DNA from: Sanguinoderma infundibulare
Lineage: Eukaryota; Basidiomycota; Agaricomycetes; Polyporales; Polyporaceae
Reading direction: 5' to 3'
Length of the DNA: 64,000 bases
NCBI GenBank assembly: GCA_032821775.1
Contig: JAVLRN010000001.1
Location: 2,046,001 to 2,110,000, forward strand
The translations under genes and the position numbers were made by a program. The stretch's first letter is position 1; each line of letters opens with the position of its first letter. A model generated the notes under the pieces. That model was not told where the DNA came from and ran no database searches. It saw only the letters and a list, made by a program, of their open reading frames with translations. Below, in pieces: positions 35,232-45,151 of this stretch.

Positions 35232-36003
35232 ATGGCAGACTTTATTCAAGCGTTGGACCCCTCAAAACTCGTCATCGTAGGCAGCGTACGTTCCCGGCTA
35301 CTCGCATACGACCCTCCAAGTCTCAATTATTGTAGGCCATGTCCTTCGTGACAAGCGCGTTCTCTGCGCCGGCATACAACCTGCCTATTTTCCTCTTTGG
35401 AGTCCTCGCACAGGAGAGTTCCGATGCTATCCAGTCCCTGCAAGTCGTAAGTCATCTTGCTGTACAACTCCGAATCTTACGTCTACTCACGTACCGCACC
35501 GCATATGTCTGTAGTTCACCTACCTCCTTGCCGGGTCGATGCTCTTCGACGTCATCTGGATGTCGGGAAACTCACAGAATTGGTTCGTGAGGCTCCTGAC
35601 GGTCCTCCTGTTCATTCTTAAGGTGCGTCATCTTTGCGCGTGTTCGAGGACCGAAGCCAATGGCGCGCACACCCAATCCAGCTCCCCACTACCTTCGCGT
35701 TCGTGACAGCGCTCCGCCAGCGCGGCGGTTCGTTCTCAGGGCTGAACATTCGCGGAAACGACCTCTCTGGAGCCACAGGTGAGTACACGCACCCATCCGT
35801 TATGTCGAGGCGCGTATAACCTGCTGCCAGTGTGGTCCATGCCTGGTGGTTTCACATCAGGATTTGGCGGTGGACGCGATGGCTACCAGAACGTTGAAGA
35901 CCCCGCCCCGGCACCTAAGCCTTCCCTCAGCGTGCCTCCCAGCCAGCCTACGCCACAACCCTCTCAACCTCAAACTGCCCCTGGAGCATACCAAACTGTC
36001 TAG
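35232..36003 (+). CDS. AGTRAP-like small four-helix membrane protein
   Basis: The spliced protein of about 155 residues starts MADFIQALDPSKLVIVGS. Hydrophobic helices follow: AMSFVTSAFSAPAYNLPIFL with FGVLAQESSDAIQSLQ, FTYLLAGSMLFDVIWMSGN, WFVRLLTVLLFILK and LPTTFAFVTALRQRGG. The pattern of SSDAIQS followed by a helix ending in D-x-I/V-W and a short RxRGG-type end matches animal angiotensin-receptor-associated protein (AGTRAP). The tail is Pro/Gln/Ser-rich and cytoplasmic. Four introns. The fungal function is unknown, and the link to AGTRAP rests on layout and a few conserved positions. Confidence 0.65.
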
Positions 36004-36558
36004 ATGCCCACACCCGTCCCCTGCGGGTCCGCAGGGGACGGCAGTGCATTCCAAACTCTTGTCATATTACAAAATGCTATTCATACAGCGTGATGGAGAA
36101 CGTTCTATGCTACTTGAACATGTGCGTATGTCGTGTTCAAAGCACTGGCGTAATGAGTCTTGTCGTCAGCCAAGCGCGCGTCTCGCGAGGGCCGTCGTGG
36201 CGATCCTATACGACGGGTTCGGTGTTCACCCGTCGATGGTGCAACGGGACCAACCCCTCGTATGTTTACGATGAATTCCTCTCCTTTATTCTCCCGTCTT
36301 ACCAGCAACCTGCATGCTCGTCCTGAGGCGCACATGTCTACATCCAACTTGACTCCATGTCCAGGCCCGGGCCGTGCCTCGTCACGCTCCTGCTTCAACG
36401 ATCTTCCCCGGCTGCACCTCCCGCTCGTTCCGGGGTCCCGGGAAGCTCCCTTCCCCCTGGCCTCTTGCTCTCTTTTACACTTATACCACTCCTCGCTCCC
36501 GTAGTCTAACCCAATCTTTCTCCAGTCATCCCCAACCCGATAATTCGGTCATCGCACT
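36004..36558. other. intergenic, 3' UTR of AGTRAP-like gene and transaldolase promoter
   Basis: This holds the inverted repeat described separately, then pyrimidine-rich sequence between about 36370 and 36530 leading to the transaldolase ATG. CT-rich leaders are frequent in strongly expressed fungal genes. Confidence 0.5.
36014..36041. terminator. Perfect 13-bp GC-rich inverted repeat just after a stop codon
   Basis: The arms CCGTCCCCTGCGG (36014-36026) and CCGCAGGGGACGG (36029-36041) are perfect complements separated by 2 bp, starting 11 bp after the TAG at 36001-36003. In RNA this would be an 11-12-bp stem with a small loop. A role in 3'-end formation or stability is only a guess. Confidence 0.6.
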
Positions 36559-37996
36559 ATGTCGGCTTCATCTCTCTTGTCCCATGTCCGCTCCCAACTC
36601 ACCGTTGATATCGACTCGATGGATCCCGAGGTCGCCGCGCGCCATACCAACGGCGGCTCCAAGTTCTGCGACATGACGTCCAATCAGGCCATCGTTCACG
36701 GAGAGGCTACCAAACCAGAGCGTTCGGAACTCTTCAAGAAAGCTTGCGCTCAGATTCGATCGACCCAAGCCGAGCTGGATCTTGAGACCCAAGTGTCGGA
36801 CACTATCGATCTCCTTGTATGTTCCCACCTCTCCGTAGAGCACCACGTTCTGAAGCCTGACCTATATTTGCACGCTGTAACGAAAGACGGTCTTACTCGC
36901 AAAAGAAGTTTACCCTTACTTGACCGGCCGCGTGCATGCTCAGACTTCACCGTCGACTGCGTACAACACCGAGGCCACCGTTCAGCACGCGAAGAAGCTC
37001 GTTTCGGTCTTTGAGGCGAATGGGATTCCAAAGTCCGCCCTGCCTCTCTCCCATCCGCTTTGGAGCCATTCTCTGATCTACTTAACCGCTTCATGACTAT
37101 CTGCGCACAGATCCCGCGTATGCATCAAGATCCCGGCGACTCCTGAGTCCATCATCGCCTGCCAATACCTCGAACGCCTCGGCATCCGCACCCTCGCGAC
37201 CTGCGTCTTCTCCGTCCAGCAAGCGATGGCCGCCCATCAGGCTGGCTGTCTCTACGTTGCACCCTACTTTAACGGTACGCATGATTTTCTTCCCATTCCC
37301 ACTCCATCCATCCATCCATGCTGACTTCGTATTGACGGTGGAATTTCTCGCCGCGATTTAGAGTTGCGGGTCCATTTCGAGCCCGGGTTGTGGAAGGAGT
37401 ACGCCGACACCGCGAACGAGCACCCCGCCGCACGGGTCATTAGATCGATCGTGAAACTGTACAAGGAAATCGGGGCGAGCACGCTCGTCATGCCTGCAAG
37501 GTGCGCTCGCTGAAACAATGCACGAAATCGGTCCCCATGTCGCTGATCCTGAGCTACCATTGTGCTCTTCTACGCACATGCACAGCATCGTGACTGCCAA
37601 AGAGGTTAGTACATTCGACAGCGCGATGTTGTAATACTATCTGACCGCTCCCAATCCTCACAACAGGTCCTCGCCCTAGCTTCTCTCAACCCGGACCACC
37701 TCACCCTGTCGGGTACGGTTTTGGACCAGCTCGCTGCGGCAAGCTCGGAGGGTGTAGACCAAGACCCGAAGCCAAACGGTGCCAGTGCGCCTGAAGGTGA
37801 GGATACGCCAGCTCCGGATATCCGCAGTGTATACTAGGAGCTGATCGGAGTCGCCTGGATAGAACCGGACGTGAAGAGCGCTGCTGTGGATGCGGAAACC
37901 ACGCGCAAGCTGGCGGACGCGCTCAGGATTTTCGGGGAGATGGAGGTCAAGACGAAGGAACTCATCCGTGCTGTACTGCAGTCCGAGTCCGAGTAG
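36559..37996 (+). CDS. Transaldolase-family enzyme
   Basis: A TIM-barrel aldolase of the transaldolase/fructose-6-phosphate aldolase family, most likely pentose-phosphate related. The Schiff-base lysine lies in VCIKIPATPESI. It is followed by YLERLGIRTLATCVFSVQQA and HQAGCLYVAPYFN. The start is MSASSLLSHVRSQLTVDIDS, and near it SKFCDMTSNQAIVHGEA is the strand-1 motif. The later part has RSIVKLYKEIGASTLVMPAS, then LASLNPDHLTLSGTVLDQLA. It ends in RKLADALRIFGEMEVKTKEL after a Pro/Ser spacer. An in-frame TAG at about 37836 is removed by a 54-nt intron (donor GTGAGG, acceptor GGAG before TCGCCTGG), which restores AWIEPDVKSAAVD. The sequence is divergent from canonical Tal1, so I leave the symbol blank. 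Confidence 0.82.
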
Positions 37997-38145
37997 GGCT
38001 GTTGCCAACCTCGAATAGAAGTACTAAAGCCTCGAACTGTAACATCACCCTCGTAGAGATGTTTCAAATGTACAATACCGTGAACCTGCGCCTGTGCGCC
38101 ACTCCACACATCATCTCGTCTCCCCAGACCAGTGCAATGGCATGG

Positions 38146-39279
38146 TCAGAGTAGGTTCTCTTGCTTCAGGGTTTGGATGATGAGGTACGCAGAGCGGCGA
38201 TCTCTGTCCATCCCAATCCAATCGCCTTTGCGCGAGGGTGGATGGTCATCCTCGGACGCGTATATATCGTCTTGGTCTTCCTCCTTCCTCCTCTCTGCCT
38301 CTCGCTCCAGGTCTTCCTCTGTGTCCCACTGGACCTCCTCCCACTGCCACTCGCTAATGCCACCTAAAGTTAGCGAAGGGCAAACGGACGCCGACAAAAG
38401 CAGACTTACGCCAGAGTTATAGCGGCGAGCTTCGGTTCCGGCACGTTCGGCAACACGGAGAGAAGCAAGTTGGCCAGGATCGGCTGCGGTTCCAAAGTGG
38501 CCTCCATGACGGGCAAAGGGATGTATTCCACCTGGTGTCCATGATGATCAGGTCGGTTTGAATTGGGACGCATATGCGCGTACGTACCTCTAGCAGCATC
38601 CCCTTAACGGCGCCTCCAGCAAGGTGTACGTTCCCCGCTCGCACGAGCCAGTCGCTTCCGATCATGTACACGTGTCCATCCACGGTCAAATGCGGGCCTG
38701 ATCCCATGCCGACACCCTTCTGCCCGGAAGTGCCAGCGGCAGCGGTGGAGGTGCCCGTCTGGCGGACGGAAACCCAGCGGGCGCGAAGCTGGGTTAGGAG
38801 CTGCTCGAGAGCCATGGGCGGGCTCAGCGTCGGGAACGTGTGGCGGAAGTGGGTGGGGGGCGTGAGGGTCATCCCGGGGTTGAGCCTAGCATACTCTGCT
38901 GCCTGGTGGAGGTAGTCTGCACGCATTGGGGCAGCGGGATCCTCGATTACACAAAAGACGTTGTCTGGGGTGAAGGAATGAGTCGCACTCTGAGCCAACC
39001 TACGATAGTGCATGCGTACCGTCCATGGTGAGCGTACACATGGAGCGCTCGACAGGGACCTGGAAGCCTGGCACCGAGCCCATCGTGGAACGGAACGACT
39101 TCATGTGAAGCTGCCATTTGCCCTTGTATATTCCCTGGAAAACGACTAAGTGAGCTATGCGAGCCTGAAAACTAATGACAAGGGAACCACCACACCTGAT
39201 GGTTCTTGATGATGTTTTGTTTGATCAACTCAAGCCCCGTCGTCGGAGCGTTGGTCCACCTCACAAGTCTGGACGGCAT
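38146..39279 (-). CDS. MED20: Mediator subunit 20
   Basis: Med20 (Srb2) is a head-module subunit of the Mediator coactivator of RNA polymerase II. The start MPSRLVRWTNAPTTGLELI at 39279 has the family's RW-N-x-P opening. A beta-rich region follows: GKWQLHMKSFRSTM, MCTLTMDDNVFCVIED, LTVDGHVYMIGSDWLVRAGN and AGGAVKGMLLEVEYIPLP. The C-terminal helix comes next (VMEATLEPQPILANLLLSVL). The last exon is acidic: GISEWQWEEVQWDTEEDLER, then DRRSAYLIIQTLKQENLL at the stop. Five introns can be placed. It is convergent with the transaldolase gene (149 bp) and divergent from DPH7. Confidence 0.82.
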
Positions 39280-39688
39280 GGCGTCGTGGTTAGAGTGAAG
39301 TCATAACAAAAAAGGTTGTGTAGAACATTACCCAGAATACCCCATTTCTCCACCACCGTGATTCTGTGTCTACACGCAGTGAGAACGTTGCTATTGTGGG
39401 AGTGGGTCCATCTACGCTTGTCCGTGACCGCCCGAGGCCAGGTGGACGTCCAGAGACGAACAACAGCCAGCTAGCGCCCATGCCGCGCAACCAACGCAGG
39501 CGTGACGTCACACGTTCTGAATCTGGCAATGCCTGATCTTGGTGATCGGACCGGGCCCCGAGTCTGTCATCTCGCGTCCATGAAGGTTTTGTTTCGTTCG
39601 AGGGGTACTGGAGGTCCCAGTGGCAAGTAAAGGTATGCGCCCTCTCTTAAGTGGGAACAACGGCTGACCCAAGTAATTGGTCTCCAGA
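39280..39688. promoter_or_regulatory. Divergent MED20/DPH7 promoter with perfect CRE
   Basis: This is 409 bp between two outward-facing start codons. It carries the palindrome GTGACGTCAC at 39502-39511, which includes a full TGACGTCA bZIP (ATF/CREB) consensus. No other element is clear. Confidence 0.55.
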
Positions 39689-41123
39689 ATGTCAGGTTGC
39701 GACACAGTATGGCCTGCAGACTCTGCAGAGTTCTGTCCCCATCCTTCCGCGAGAGACATCTTCGTCTGCGGAACATACAAGCTCGAACAATCGCAAGATC
39801 CCAGCATAGCAACTGGCCCCAAGGACTGCGAAGACGATGCTACGGAGCCTCCGACCCGCGAGCCACAAACGAGGAGAGGGAAATGCCTACTTTTCCGTGT
39901 GGAAGAGGATGATCGATTGTGAGTGGAGATCTGTGTGCATCGAGGATGGCTAAAACATATGTTGCAGCGCAGCGCTCTCCTTCACGAGACAGAACTTCCT
40001 GCAATCCTAGATATGAAGTGGTAAGCCGCATCCTTCGTGATGTGGTCTTATAGAACGCCGATGCGTCAGAGAACAGGTGTCATCGCAGCCCGTCCGTTTC
40101 CCCCCTTCTGGCAATCGCGGACTCGGAAGGGCACGTCGCCCTCCACGAATTGGAAAATGAAGAGGTACACGTTGGCTCATGTACTCGACCGACATATCCG
40201 CTCATTTGTTTCAGTCACGACTGCGTCAAGTGCAGTCTATTTCCTGTGTTTCATCAGACAGACTGTGTCTGTCCCTCGACTGGTCTAACAGGAGAAATCC
40301 AACGGAGTACGTCGCTCGCTTGTTGCGTAGATGCTACGCTGATTTCATTGTCCTAGCGGTCTTGGAGACCTCATCGTCTCCCTCTCCAATGGGTCCCTCT
40401 CTCTCCTCCGTCCTGGCGACGACGGCCTAGTTGAAGCGGACTCCTGGCATGCACACGACTACGAGCCATGGATCACAGCCTGGGACTACTGGGATACCAA
40501 CGTGGTTTACTCAGGGGAGCCCTCTTGCCAATTTCGCTGTCGGAAAGGAACTGAACTCACCCACTGCAGGCGGGGATGATCTCAAGATGAAAGGCTGGGA
40601 CGTCCGACAGGGCGGCACACAGCCTATCTTCACGAACAAACGGTTTGTCATCTCTATTCGACATTACACCCGCACGTCTTACCAGGGCACATTCAGATTC
40701 GACGCAGGGGTGACGACGATCCAGAGCCACCCCTACATAGAACACATTCTCGCCGTCGGCAGCTACGACAACACCGTCCGGCTCTTCGATACCCGAAAAC
40801 CCCTCGCGCCGCTGACGCAGGCCGAGGTCGGGGGCGGCGCATGGAGAGTCAAGTGGCATCCATTGGAGGCGCGCAAGGCTGACCTCCTCGTCGCGTGCAT
40901 GCACGACGGCTTCAAAGTCGTCCGGTTCGACTTTGGCGAAGGGGATACTGCAGCCCTCGTATCGTCCTCAAGCCAGTCATCGGAAGTCTTAGCACGGTTT
41001 GACAAGCACGCGTCCCTCGCATACGGCGCAGATTGGTCGTTCGCGGAGGACGGGAACAGTGATGGTACATTAGTAGCGAGTTGCTCGTTCTACGACCATA
41101 CGCTACATGTGTGGAGATCCTAA
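39689..41123 (+). CDS. DPH7: Diphthamide biosynthesis protein 7 (WD40, methylesterase)
   Basis: Dph7 (Rrt2/WDR85) removes the methyl ester from methylated diphthine on elongation factor 2 before the final amidation. The start MSGCDTVWPADSAEFCPHPS has the family's T-x-W-x-A-D-x-x-E-x-C-P pattern. Then come GTYKLEQ, ETELPAILDMKW, LLAIADSEGHVALHEL and SLSNGSLSLLRPGDDGL. The strongly conserved HDYEPWITAWDYWDTNVVYS segment holds the E-x-W and WD-x-W features. Further blades are DDLKMKGWDVRQG, TTIQSHPYIEHILAVGSYDN, TVRLFDTRKPLAP and VASCSFYDHTLHVWRS at the end. Six short introns. It is convergent with the next - gene, only 80 bp away. Confidence 0.9.
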
Positions 41124-41203
41124 CTACGATTGGGTGTATCATAGCACAGAACGAGTGGTTGATCAGAATGGGCATGTTGTATGGAATGATCGTGCAAGCC
41201 AGA

Positions 41204-43139
41204 CTACTGGGTGAGTCCAGCCTTTTCATCGTGTCTTGAAGGCGACGACGGTCGAGTCGATGGAGCAGGGGAAGGGGGCGCGTCGGTACCGAGCCGCTTC
41301 CGCTTCCAGAATCCAGCGTTGGGACCTTTGACGACGAACGTCAAAGTCCACTTCGACAGCCCTCGCAGGGTATCGGGACGGTGTATGGCGGCAGTAAGGA
41401 GCGTGGACAGGGAGAGGATAAAGACCAGTCTGTTCGCGATCGCGTCAAAAACCGCGCATACAGCGAACGATGCTAACTCACCGCTCGGCCCAGCGCACGC
41501 TTGGCATACCGCTCTTCACCCATCTGTCTGAGATGCAAGCTCGGATGGCTCTCGGGAGCACGTAAAGAGCCATTTCTCCTCGTCTCCGACCGCGTTCGAT
41601 CCAGATGCTCGCCCCGCAGACGAGGCTTCCCACGAACGTGCAGCCGAGGGGACCATCCCAGAAGTCGTGTGGTACGCCAGGGAAGAGGCGGGCGAGCACC
41701 AACGTCCGCGTGAAGCAGGTGCCATACCAGATGGCTGAGACGAACGTCGAGAGGAAAGTGGCACTGCGCGCGACGTTCAGCAGGGTATCGAGCAACTTGG
41801 AGGCGTCAAGCAGTCTACGGGGCCGAGTGAGGAGAATCGGCAAAACGTGGACCTGGAGGTAGGCATTGAGTTTCGCTCGCAGGCAACTCGGTGGTTGTGC
41901 TTACAGGGAGATACAGCGCGATAGCTTCGACGAAGGCATGAAGACCGCGAATGGTTGTGTTGGCAGTGCAACTGTTTCCAGCGGCGCCACCGTGGACGAT
42001 CTCGCAAGGCAAGCCACCAATACCATGCCGGCTGGGGACAGCCAAAGCCTTCCAAGCTTCGTCGGCTGCTGGTCCACCAAATGCGGGTAGTTTTGCCGGA
42101 TCTCCCCAAGCGGGTGGGTATCCTAGGTCTTTCGAGAGCGATGTGGTTAGGTCCGAAGGGTTTGAGAAACCCTTCATGTACGAGAAGTTGCCCGTTCTCA
42201 TGGCCCGTAACGCCCCCAGGAGGCGAGGGTCTATGTTTGCTAAGGTCATGATCCTACAATATATGCGTCAAGATAGAGTTTCGCGTCGGCCAAGCAAACG
42301 GAAAGCGCACCACTTGTTGTAGGAACGAGGTAACCTGAAACAAGTTGAGCTTCGCGAAGCGAGCAACTATCTGCATGTACTTGCCTATCGGGTTCATAAA
42401 AGAAGCACCACATAATCCTAGATGTCCTGACTTAATTCTGAACGAGATTTAAGGGTCAGGAACGAACGCACCTGGCACTGCACGCCCAAAACACGATCGC
42501 GTCTAATCTAGTCGTCCACTTCCGTCTATTTGCCTTCTTCTCGTCCTTCACCGCAGCCGGAAGGTGGCGTTCGCTCGCTTCCGAAGGCTTGAAGAGAGCG
42601 AGCTGCACGACCGCGTCCATCGCGCGCACGAGCAATAGTAATGACAGGTCGAGCGTCGGCGACGGCCTCCCGACCCCGGCCGAGGTGGCGTGTCTGCGCC
42701 GCGAGTGCAGAAGCGCGACGGCGAGGGTGGAGGAGACGACGTTCGACAAGAACGTCTTCTGGTCGTCCTTCAACGAGGACAGTCGTGCCCGCACCGTTCT
42801 AAGAACGCTCTCTGGCGCGGGAGCGCCCTTCTCCTCGGACCATTGCTCCCATCGGTCCCAGGCATGTCGGAGAGCGGCCCCGCCTGCCACACCGACGGTA
42901 ATTGCGGACGCGAAGGCGTTGATCGAGAGCTCGCGCTTGAGGACGTACAGGACGCGTCCAAGGCCTTGCGAGCGCGCCTCTCGCGACGTCAAAAACGGGA
43001 GGAGAGCAGGGCCGAGCGCGAGGGAGAGCGCAAGCGAGTACGTCCTCAAGCCAATCTGGACCGGGTGGTCGTCCGGGAGGGCATGAAGGGCGTCGGCGAG
43101 GTCGTGCGGGGCATCTCGGATGCGCTGGGGTATGTCCAT
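41204..43139 (-). CDS. TMEM135-like multi-pass membrane protein
   Basis: This is a multi-pass protein of the TMEM135 family, which in animals is linked to peroxisomes and mitochondrial dynamics. The N-terminal half has several helices (SLALSLALGPALLPFLTS, INAFASAITVGVAGGAALRH). The conserved motif PDRLPRSYNKWI follows. The cysteine pair region is GGLPCEIVHGGAAGNSCTAN. The C-terminal helices include LLNVARSATFLSTFVSAIWY and LVCGASIWIE, followed by a basic tail. The start is at 43139 (MDIPQRIRD). An exon of about 34 nt reading IMWCFFYEPDR joins LPRSYNKW through an intron at 42335-42384 whose donor is GC rather than GT. The stop is at 41204. Family call good, exact end moderately sure. Confidence 0.82.
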
Positions 43140-43564
43140 AGTCTTCACGGCGGTGCGTTAGGGAAGGACTGCGCGGTGGCCAGGAAAGAGAAGAACATGG
43201 CAATGGACGCTGTCGGACGAGGTCACCAGCTTGTGAATCCGCTGCTAAAGCGCTCACTTTGCTATCACATGCGATCATTTTCTTGGTTATGCGCGCTCAA
43301 ATAGGCAACCGTAGTGGTTCGTTGAAGGTCCGTTAGCCAACCAAACAGACCAACCATCTTCCAGTTGTCCAAAACTAAGCAAGCAAATTGAGGCGAGGTA
43401 GAAATGTGAGTGAGTCGACCTGGATGATGCTGCCACTCGTAAGCGCGCGACGGTTGGTCAACCAGCAGTGTGTGAGGGGCCTAGTGTTTTGGCTGATTTG
43501 AAAACGGCTGTAAATGTCATGTTTCCACGGGGTATCATACATATGCACGAAGTGACAACAATGG
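43140..43564. other. intergenic upstream of TMEM135-like gene
   Basis: This is the promoter of the TMEM135-like gene and the 3' flank of the dysferlin-domain gene. No coding or clear regulatory motif is seen. Confidence 0.45.
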
Positions 43565-45055
43565 TTAAGCTGATGAGTTAACAGTCCCCTCCAAGTCCTT
43601 GGCGTAGCTCCAGAAATCCAAGAACTGAACGCTATCGGAGATGCCCAACCCCGCTTCGACCTCTGGCAACAACCCAACCCGTCCAAGAAGAGACGAGAAC
43701 TGCGCGCGTGATTCCGGGTATACAAATAAACTCAATATGTCTGAGCCCTGCGAGAAGAGACGTGAATCGGAGATGAACAGCAAGATGAAGAGCTCAACGC
43801 AAGTACTCACGTGGCTTCGCAAGACGGCAGTAATACATTCCTTGGGTGCCCGAGCCAGGCTTATCCCCGCATCTGCGGCTAGCTTCTCACGTCCCGTCTG
43901 CGCCGACTTGGTCGACGTCACGTCTTCAGTCGAAGGGGCCCATGATGGGATCTGTTTCTCGTCTTCTGTGTCCTGAGGAAAGGCGACTACGAAAGGGGCG
44001 ATGAGCGGGTTTAATGAGGACGGACGAGACAAGGTCGTTGGACCCTCAGGAATCCCAAGCCAGCGGGCCCACAGTTCGAGTTTCCGTCCATCCCTGGCCA
44101 GACGACGAAGGGCAAGGTGGCATCGATGCCAGTCGCCCTCGTCGCCTCTCCACACCCCAGAGTCCTCGCTTTCGTCAGAGTTCGTAAACATGACGGATGG
44201 CGGTCGCGTCGCCCCCTCTTCAAGATGTTCCAACTCGGGGATGATGGACTGAGCTCCGGCGGCCTCGATTGCGCTTTCGGTGTCGCGGGTAACATGAGCC
44301 GGGCGCATCATGAGGCGTATCCACCGTCGACGTCGTACAAGTCCCCGATTGCTCAAGAATCCTGGATTGGGGCTCCACTTCTTACTCCTGAAGGAGCGGG
44401 AATACTCGAAGCCGTCGTACTGGACCTCGCCATCACCACGCATGTCGATCATCCAGGCCCTTGAGACCCATCTCCAAGAACCGTCTGGGAGAGGATAGTC
44501 CTCTAATGTGACGGTGGGCTGGTTCGTTCGAACAGACCCTGTGGCGGTAGGGATGGTGAAAGGGAGTGGGTCCAAAGGCAGGAGGGTAAGTGGAGAGTAA
44601 TACGCAGTGGAGAACACGGTGGCTCTGGAACACGACGTATTGAGTGAGAGAGTGGTAGGGTAGTTTACGTTTACGTACCCCCGCTGGTTCTCGTACAAAA
44701 CTGCCCATCTGTAGACATCCTTGCTATAGTCCTCATCGAGTTCGGCGGATGACCTCTCGGTAAGCTTCACCAACTCAGGCACGTCGGTATGTTGAGAAGT
44801 TGATCCTTCGGCCTCTTGAGCATAGACGCAGCGTAGTGAGGATTCTTCAGATTTGGTCCTCTTGCGGCGGGGTAATGGGAGGGAGAGGTTGGAAAGAACC
44901 CCACGCTTGTTCAGTCGTTCCCGGGCCTGGCTAGCGGCTGCATAGTCTCCCCTTTCAAGAGCAGAAGGCAATGGTGGTGGCAACGGCAATGTAGAGTGTA
45001 AAGGAGCAGCACGAGCGAGAGATGAAGCGAGGGAGGTCTGGGAGGTCTCGGACAT
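43565..45055 (-). CDS. Dysferlin/peroxin-domain protein (Mug65/Spo73-like)
   Basis: A single open frame of 496 codons. The centre is a dysferlin-type domain: DVYRWAVLYENQRG, AYYSPLTLLPLDPLPFTIPT, LPDGSWRWVSRAWMIDMRGD, GEVQYDGFEYSRSFRSKKW and VRRRRWIRLMMRP. This is the arrangement of fungal peroxin-23-like and meiotic Spo73/Mug65 proteins, which act at peroxisomal or prospore membranes. The N-terminus is Ser/Pro/Leu-rich. The rest is helical with acidic patches and no evident membrane span. A likely 63-nt intron after RSH (donor GTGAGTACTT, acceptor CTTCTCGCAG, about 43750-43812) has no stop and keeps the frame, so spliced and unspliced mRNAs would both code through. It is divergent from the HscB gene at 96 bp. 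Confidence 0.83.
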   Translation of the reverse strand: MSETSQTSLASSLARAAPLHSTLPLPPPLPSALERGDYAAASQARERLNKRGVLSNLSLPLPRRKRTKSEESSLRCVYAQEAEGSTSQHTDVPELVKLTERSSAELDEDYSKDVYRWAVLYENQRGYVNVNYPTTLSLNTSCSRATVFSTAYYSPLTLLPLDPLPFTIPTATGSVRTNQPTVTLEDYPLPDGSWRWVSRAWMIDMRGDGEVQYDGFEYSRSFRSKKWSPNPGFLSNRGLVRRRRWIRLMMRPAHVTRDTESAIEAAGAQSIIPELEHLEEGATRPPSVMFTNSDESEDSGVWRGDEGDWHRCHLALRRLARDGRKLELWARWLGIPEGPTTLSRPSSLNPLIAPFVVAFPQDTEDEKQIPSWAPSTEDVTSTKSAQTGREKLAADAGISLARAPKECITAVLRSHVSTCVELFILLFISDSRLFSQGSDILSLFVYPESRAQFSSLLGRVGLLPEVEAGLGISDSVQFLDFWSYAKDLEGTVNSSA

Positions 45056-45151
45056 GGCTCAACTCAAGTTGCGGCTGAAGTATGGTTAGGGTTGGCGTTT
45101 ATGTTGGTTGCGACGATCAGATGACGTCATCAACCGAGGTTCTCCCCGTCC
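45056..45151. promoter_or_regulatory. 96-bp bidirectional promoter with perfect CRE palindrome
   Basis: This very short interval between two divergent start codons contains GATGACGTCATC (45120-45131), a perfect 12-bp palindrome around the ATF/CREB consensus TGACGTCA. It lies about 30 bp from the + ATG and about 65 bp from the - ATG. Confidence 0.6.

Noticed and set aside
37834..37836. In-frame TAG in the transaldolase gene suggesting a pseudogene
   Set aside because: A normal 54-nt intron removes it and joins the frame to the conserved C-terminal helix.
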